Shown: piece after piece, positions 32,626 through 35,930 of the stretch | Layout: the number at the start of each line of letters is the position of its first letter | Position numbering within the stretch: the first letter of the stretch is position 1 | Origin: Acrasis kona | Lineage: Eukaryota; Heterolobosea; Eutetramitea; Acrasida; Acrasidae | DNA: 35,930 nucleotides | Direction: 5' to 3' | Assembly (NCBI GenBank): GCA_026419775.2 | Contig: JAOPGA020001803.1 | Span: 1 to 35,930 of the forward strand | Notes under the pieces: generated by a model | What the model saw: only the letters and a program-made list of their open reading frames with translations | Told to the model about the DNA's origin: nothing | The model's database searches: none | Made by a program: the position numbers and the translations under genes

Positions 32626-32697
32626 AGTGTCAAAAATAAAAATCATGTTTGTTATATTTCTACATGTCTACTTACAACAAAGAGCACAACCATACAC

Positions 32698-32928
32698 ATG
32701 AGTCAACAAGAACAACAACATAAGGTAGACGATTCCCATGACGATCAACTGAGCTATGGAGAGGATACACCGACACCAATCTATGACGACGGGATAGATT
32801 ACGATGATTTTGAAGTTGTCAGTAATAAGGGCGGAGGAGGCGGCGGTAAGGGCAAGCAAGTATACAATTCAAAGCACGTTAGAAAAACTTTAGAAAATCA
32901 AAGTCGGAAAAGTGAACCTAAAAAGTAG
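32698..32928 (+). CDS. small acidic/Gly-rich hypothetical protein
   Basis: 76 residues, ATG at 32698, 72 bp after the preceding gene. An acidic Asp/Tyr-rich half (YDDGIDYDDFEVV) is followed by GGGGGGKGK and a basic tail, QVYNSKHVRKTLENQ. Composition and the sharply bipartite charge suggest an intrinsically disordered small protein. No family recognised. It might continue by splicing, but no GT-AG solution is needed. The stop is TAG. Confidence 0.5.
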   Translation: MSQQEQQHKVDDSHDDQLSYGEDTPTPIYDDGIDYDDFEVVSNKGGGGGGKGKQVYNSKHVRKTLENQSRKSEPKK

Positions 32929-33090
32929 GCTTCATGTTATTAAAAACACATTGAGAAAAAGTTTTATTTTCGAACGTAACCAAACAATGTCAAACGCTAA
33001 TTAAAGTTACATTGCCGTTAAAATTCATTTAATCAGAGAACTTCTCTATTAGACTATTTTTTTTTATTTGGAACAAAATCTCATTTTACA

Positions 33091-33957
33091 TCATGCCTTC
33101 TTCAACAAGCGCTTAAGATTACTTTTATCCTCGTCATCAATGACCAACCCACAACTATCAATTATCAAGCTAATCACGGCTAATAGTTTATGATGCTCGC
33201 CACCGCCACCGTGGTATCTCAAAACACTAGCAAAGCTAACCAAACATCCACGCAATACTCTCAAGGACACCTCATCTCTCTCCAAACTAAAGTTGACCGT
33301 GTTGTTAGTAACGTCTACAAGCCTAACATCCCAATCACAGGCACTCATAATTAATGTCGTTATATCACTCTGATATTCCTTTGAGTAGCTAATGGTTAAG
33401 AACTTTTTATCTCCATCTGGCGAATAGCCTACTATAACAAAATCATCTGTGCACTCCGTACTTGACTCATTATTGTACCATTCTGTAATAAAATAGTTTT
33501 GTTTGGGCGTCAGAAATGACTCCTTCATTTTAATCAGACCAAACTCTGGATGCTGTGTTTGTAGGTAATCAATGCTAGAGTAGAACTTAATAATCAGGCC
33601 ATAGGCAGCAAAGGTATTACTAGATGCCTTGTGTAAAATCCTTTCTGAATACCTTGTGGTGATAATGTATTCTCCATCTTCGCACTTCTTGACGTGCTTC
33701 CGCTGGTTGAATAGAAACTTTAATCTCTCGAGATATCTTTGTCGGTGGTCTTTTATTTCTTTTGTAGCCCCAAACGTATCTCTTTCTATATACATCCAGT
33801 ACTCATTACTTTGCATACAATGTTTCCAACTTTTACAAGTAGCCTCCACAAAGCAAACGGTGCTTGGATCGTCTATGAACGGCACAATATGTCTCAATAT
33901 ATCGCTTGAAAATAAATGATGATCTATCTTTCGTCTCTTTTCACTCGGTTCCTTCAT
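33091..33957 (-). CDS. F-box protein
   Basis: 288 residues from the ATG at 33957 (MKEPSEKRRKIDHH); a 28-codon upstream extension depends on a TTG and is AT-rich, so I left it out. Residues about 14-60 (LFSSDILRHIVPFIDDPS, then VCFVEATCKSWKH and W) fit an F-box, the Skp1-binding motif of SCF ubiquitin ligases. The rest shows no WD40, LRR or Kelch repeats, so the substrate domain is unknown. The stop is TGA; AATAAA lies about 25 bases further on. Confidence 0.6.
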   Translation of the reverse strand: MKEPSEKRRKIDHHLFSSDILRHIVPFIDDPSTVCFVEATCKSWKHCMQSNEYWMYIERDTFGATKEIKDHRQRYLERLKFLFNQRKHVKKCEDGEYIITTRYSERILHKASSNTFAAYGLIIKFYSSIDYLQTQHPEFGLIKMKESFLTPKQNYFITEWYNNESSTECTDDFVIVGYSPDGDKKFLTISYSKEYQSDITTLIMSACDWDVRLVDVTNNTVNFSLERDEVSLRVLRGCLVSFASVLRYHGGGGEHHKLLAVISLIIDSCGLVIDDEDKSNLKRLLKKA

Positions 33958-34041
33958 TGCTGTTGGGTTAAAGTAATAGGGGAAATATTTAACTATTATT
34001 GTTGCACCGAAAATATTTATACAAAATTTATTATAAAACAA

Positions 34042-34480
34042 ATATGGTAGACAACTCAGTTCTCCCTTTCTCCTTTTTATTTTCCCCTCTCCTCATGATG
34101 AACTATTAATTAATTAATTAGAGATGTATTTAAAATTGCTAGGTAGCAGAAACCTCTTCAGAAGACGAATTTAAAAGATTCACTATGATTCGCAATGAAA
34201 TAAAGAGTCGTATAGACACGTAAGGTAGATAAGGTAAATACACAGTGTTTACACGATCAATATTGTTTCTTAACGTTTATTCAAATATTATTAAGTTACC
34301 TTTTATACTGGCAAGTTCATACGAAGTTCCCAAGAACTATAATGCATCCTTCAATCTCCACATGCTAGTGTTCGCTTCTTGATGTTCTTCTCTATTGTAA
34401 TTAATAATTACAACACTCCTGGGACAACGAAAGGGCAAGACAACGATGTCTTAAAGATGTTCTAATTTAACGACTCTAAA
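34042..34480. other. AT-rich region, probable outer part of the retroelement
   Basis: No coding frame. A TTAATTAATTAATTAG run is near 34107. This region probably contains the 3' LTR boundary of the Ty3/gypsy element at 34899-35930, but I cannot place TG/CA ends or a target-site duplication. Confidence 0.35.
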
Positions 34481-34800
34481 CCTGATCAAACACAGGACGT
34501 AGGGATGCTAACATCAAACAGTAAAGCACAACCCTCGTGATAACCTGATCAAACACAGGACGTAGGGATGTTAAACATCAAACAGTAAAACACAACCCTC
34601 GTAATAACCTGATCACACACAGGACGTAGNNAATCAATACATCAAACAGTAAAGATATAACTAATGTCTACAAACCTGATCAAACACAGGACGTAGGGAT
34701 GTTAAACATCAAACAGTAAAACACAACCCTCGTAATAACCTGATCACACACAGGACGTAGGGAAACCAAAACTATTGGTGAAAACCCTCGTAACTCTTTC
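34481..34800 (+). repeat. five-copy ~64-bp tandem array beside the retroelement
   Basis: Units start at 34481, 34544, 34608, 34675 and 34739 (steps 63, 64, 67 and 64). Each opens CCTGATCA(A/C)ACACAGGACGTAG, and most continue with ACATCAAACAGTAAA and CACAACCCTCGT. Two undetermined bases lie at 34630-34631 in unit 3. A shorter related pair (ACATCA.ACAGTTAGA) follows at about 34802-34846. Because it lies right after the integrase stop, it is likely in the element's 3' untranslated region or LTR. Confidence 0.85.
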
Positions 34801-34898
34801 AACATCATACAGTTAGAAAGATCTCGTCTAACATCAAACAGTTAGAGAGTGTTGATCACTTTTATGACCATTTACAAATATAATAAATTTTTTTTTTT

Positions 34899-35930
34899 TT
34901 ATTTCTTCCTCTGAGTACTTCCATGTTCTGCTTCTACAATCTTTTTTTGAATCCTTTGGCGAGGAACCCTCCCAGCGGCAAGAGAAGTGGGCACAACATC
35001 AGGTCGTTCAATAGAACTTGGTACAAAACTGTTGTCTCTCATGTTGTCAATTCCAGTCTCGTCGGCCATTTCTTCGTCACTATCAGACTCCTCGTAAACG
35101 GGTTTGTCTCTTAAAGTAGCTCCTTCTGCTAATTTGGCTCTTTTAAGATAATTTGCTGGCACTTTGAGTTCCTTCTCATAATTACTACGAATAATGTACT
35201 CTCCGTTTACATCAGTCTTTCCAATTACTTCGTAGGGTCCTTCATACAAAACTTCTCCTTTCCTTTTCTTAGGATTGCGTAACATGACAACTTCATTTTG
35301 TTCATACTCGTCAGTCTTTTTATGGTACTTGGTTTTTTCAAATTTGTCAATCCTCATTTGATGTATCAAAGATGGTACAACGTCCTTGTGAACTTTCCAA
35401 AAGTTGGTCATTTTCTCGCGATCTAATTTCATGTCTTTGTCATCCTTTTCTTCTACGTTAGCAAAGTTAAAGGGGCTTCTTCCGAACATTAATGAAAACG
35501 GTGTCGCTAACATTTCCGAATGAACACGGCTATTCATTGCAAACATGCATGCTGGAATTAATTCTTCCCAACGACCTTGGTACTTCTTGTCTTTGAACGA
35601 CAATTCCATCTTCTGTAATAATGTCCTAATTGTTTTGTTTTGAATCTCAACTAGACCATTGGCGTGATGATTGTAAGCAATAACTCTCTTGTGTTCTACT
35701 CCGGCTTTCTCGCATACTTGCTTTAAGGCAGAATTGAGAAACTCTTTCCCATTATCGGATTTAATTGTTGATGGAAATCCAAACGTTAGGAAAACGTTGA
35801 GTATAGCATCGGATACTTCCTCCTTTGTCTTTGTTAAAATTGGCTTCAACCATACGAATCTTGAAAACTTGTCAACCATGACTAACAACTTCGAATATCC
35901 TTTTTTGCTCTCGTTCAAATGCATCAAGTC
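34899..35930 (-). CDS. Ty3/gypsy retrotransposon integrase, 5' end beyond window
   Basis: Open to the right edge; about 343 residues of the C-terminal part of a Pol polyprotein. The catalytic triad is complete: Asp encoded by the last codon of the window (DLMHL), Asp in SDNGKEF, and Glu in ANGLVEIQ exactly 35 residues after it. Near residue 235 is LYEGPYEVIG, the GPY/F module of Ty3/gypsy integrases. The tail is acidic (EESDSDEEMADE), with no chromodomain seen. There is no frameshift or stop in the visible part, so the element may be intact here. The TAA stop overlaps AATAAA and is followed by an A-rich run. Confidence 0.9.
   Translation of the reverse strand, partial: DLMHLNESKKGYSKLLVMVDKFSRFVWLKPILTKTKEEVSDAILNVFLTFGFPSTIKSDNGKEFLNSALKQVCEKAGVEHKRVIAYNHHANGLVEIQNKTIRTLLQKMELSFKDKKYQGRWEELIPACMFAMNSRVHSEMLATPFSLMFGRSPFNFANVEEKDDKDMKLDREKMTNFWKVHKDVVPSLIHQMRIDKFEKTKYHKKTDEYEQNEVVMLRNPKKRKGEVLYEGPYEVIGKTDVNGEYIIRSNYEKELKVPANYLKRAKLAEGATLRDKPVYEESDSDEEMADETGIDNMRDNSFVPSSIERPDVVPTSLAAGRVPRQRIQKKIVEAEHGSTQRKK

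Noticed and set aside
34481-34800. CRISPR-like array
   Set aside because: The repeats are ~64 bp with the whole unit conserved, there are no unique spacers and no cas genes, and it belongs to a eukaryotic retroelement.

Overview
The window is nuclear DNA of a unicellular eukaryote using the standard genetic code (TAA, TAG and TGA all end genes). Genes are dense, lie on both strands and carry eukaryote-only families: a SWI/SNF subunit with SWIRM and SANT domains, a GRIP-domain golgin, TMEM181, MROH1, DPCD and NPC2. Where introns occur they are GT-AG and very short: all 13 that I could place in confident genes are 35-43 bp. The DPCD homologue points to a lineage with, or descended from, a ciliated ancestor. 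A heterolobosean or amoebozoan-type protist would fit, but the species cannot be read from the sequence.

Layout. 1-4800: gene-poor, repeat-rich DNA with a ~181-bp tandem satellite at the left edge and several degenerate dispersed repeats. 4820-8600 (minus): SMARCC-like SWI/SNF subunit followed 28 bp later by TMEM181. 8759-10581 (plus): bestrophin-like channel and a C2 protein with a QQGYP-repeat tail. 10620-14040: no intact gene; it holds a decayed hAT transposase, copy A of a ~1.3-kb non-coding repeat, and inverted copies of the repeats seen at 2.2-4.6 kb. 14041-26554: compact block of DPCD (+), J-domain membrane protein (-), short-chain dehydrogenase (-), GRIP golgin (+), MROH1 (+), MORN/coiled-coil protein (-) and NPC2-like lipid-binding protein (-). 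26560-28860: copy B of the 1.3-kb repeat. 28861-29991 (-): secreted protein of five tandem units separated by basic residues. 30200-31800: poorly resolved small or spliced membrane genes. 31834-33957: putative mitochondrial protein, small acidic protein and F-box protein. 34080-35930: end of a Ty3/gypsy retroelement, with integrase open at the right edge and a tandem array in its 3' region.

How it fits together. These are mostly unrelated housekeeping genes, with a loose endomembrane leaning (TMEM181, golgin, NPC2, MROH1, membrane J protein). The strongest system-level signal is gene architecture: in about half of the genes the TAA stop codon lies inside the AATAAA polyadenylation signal, gene ends come within 1-28 bp of the next gene, and introns are almost uniform in length. 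The most unusual single gene is the secreted five-unit protein, which looks like a precursor cut at basic sites.
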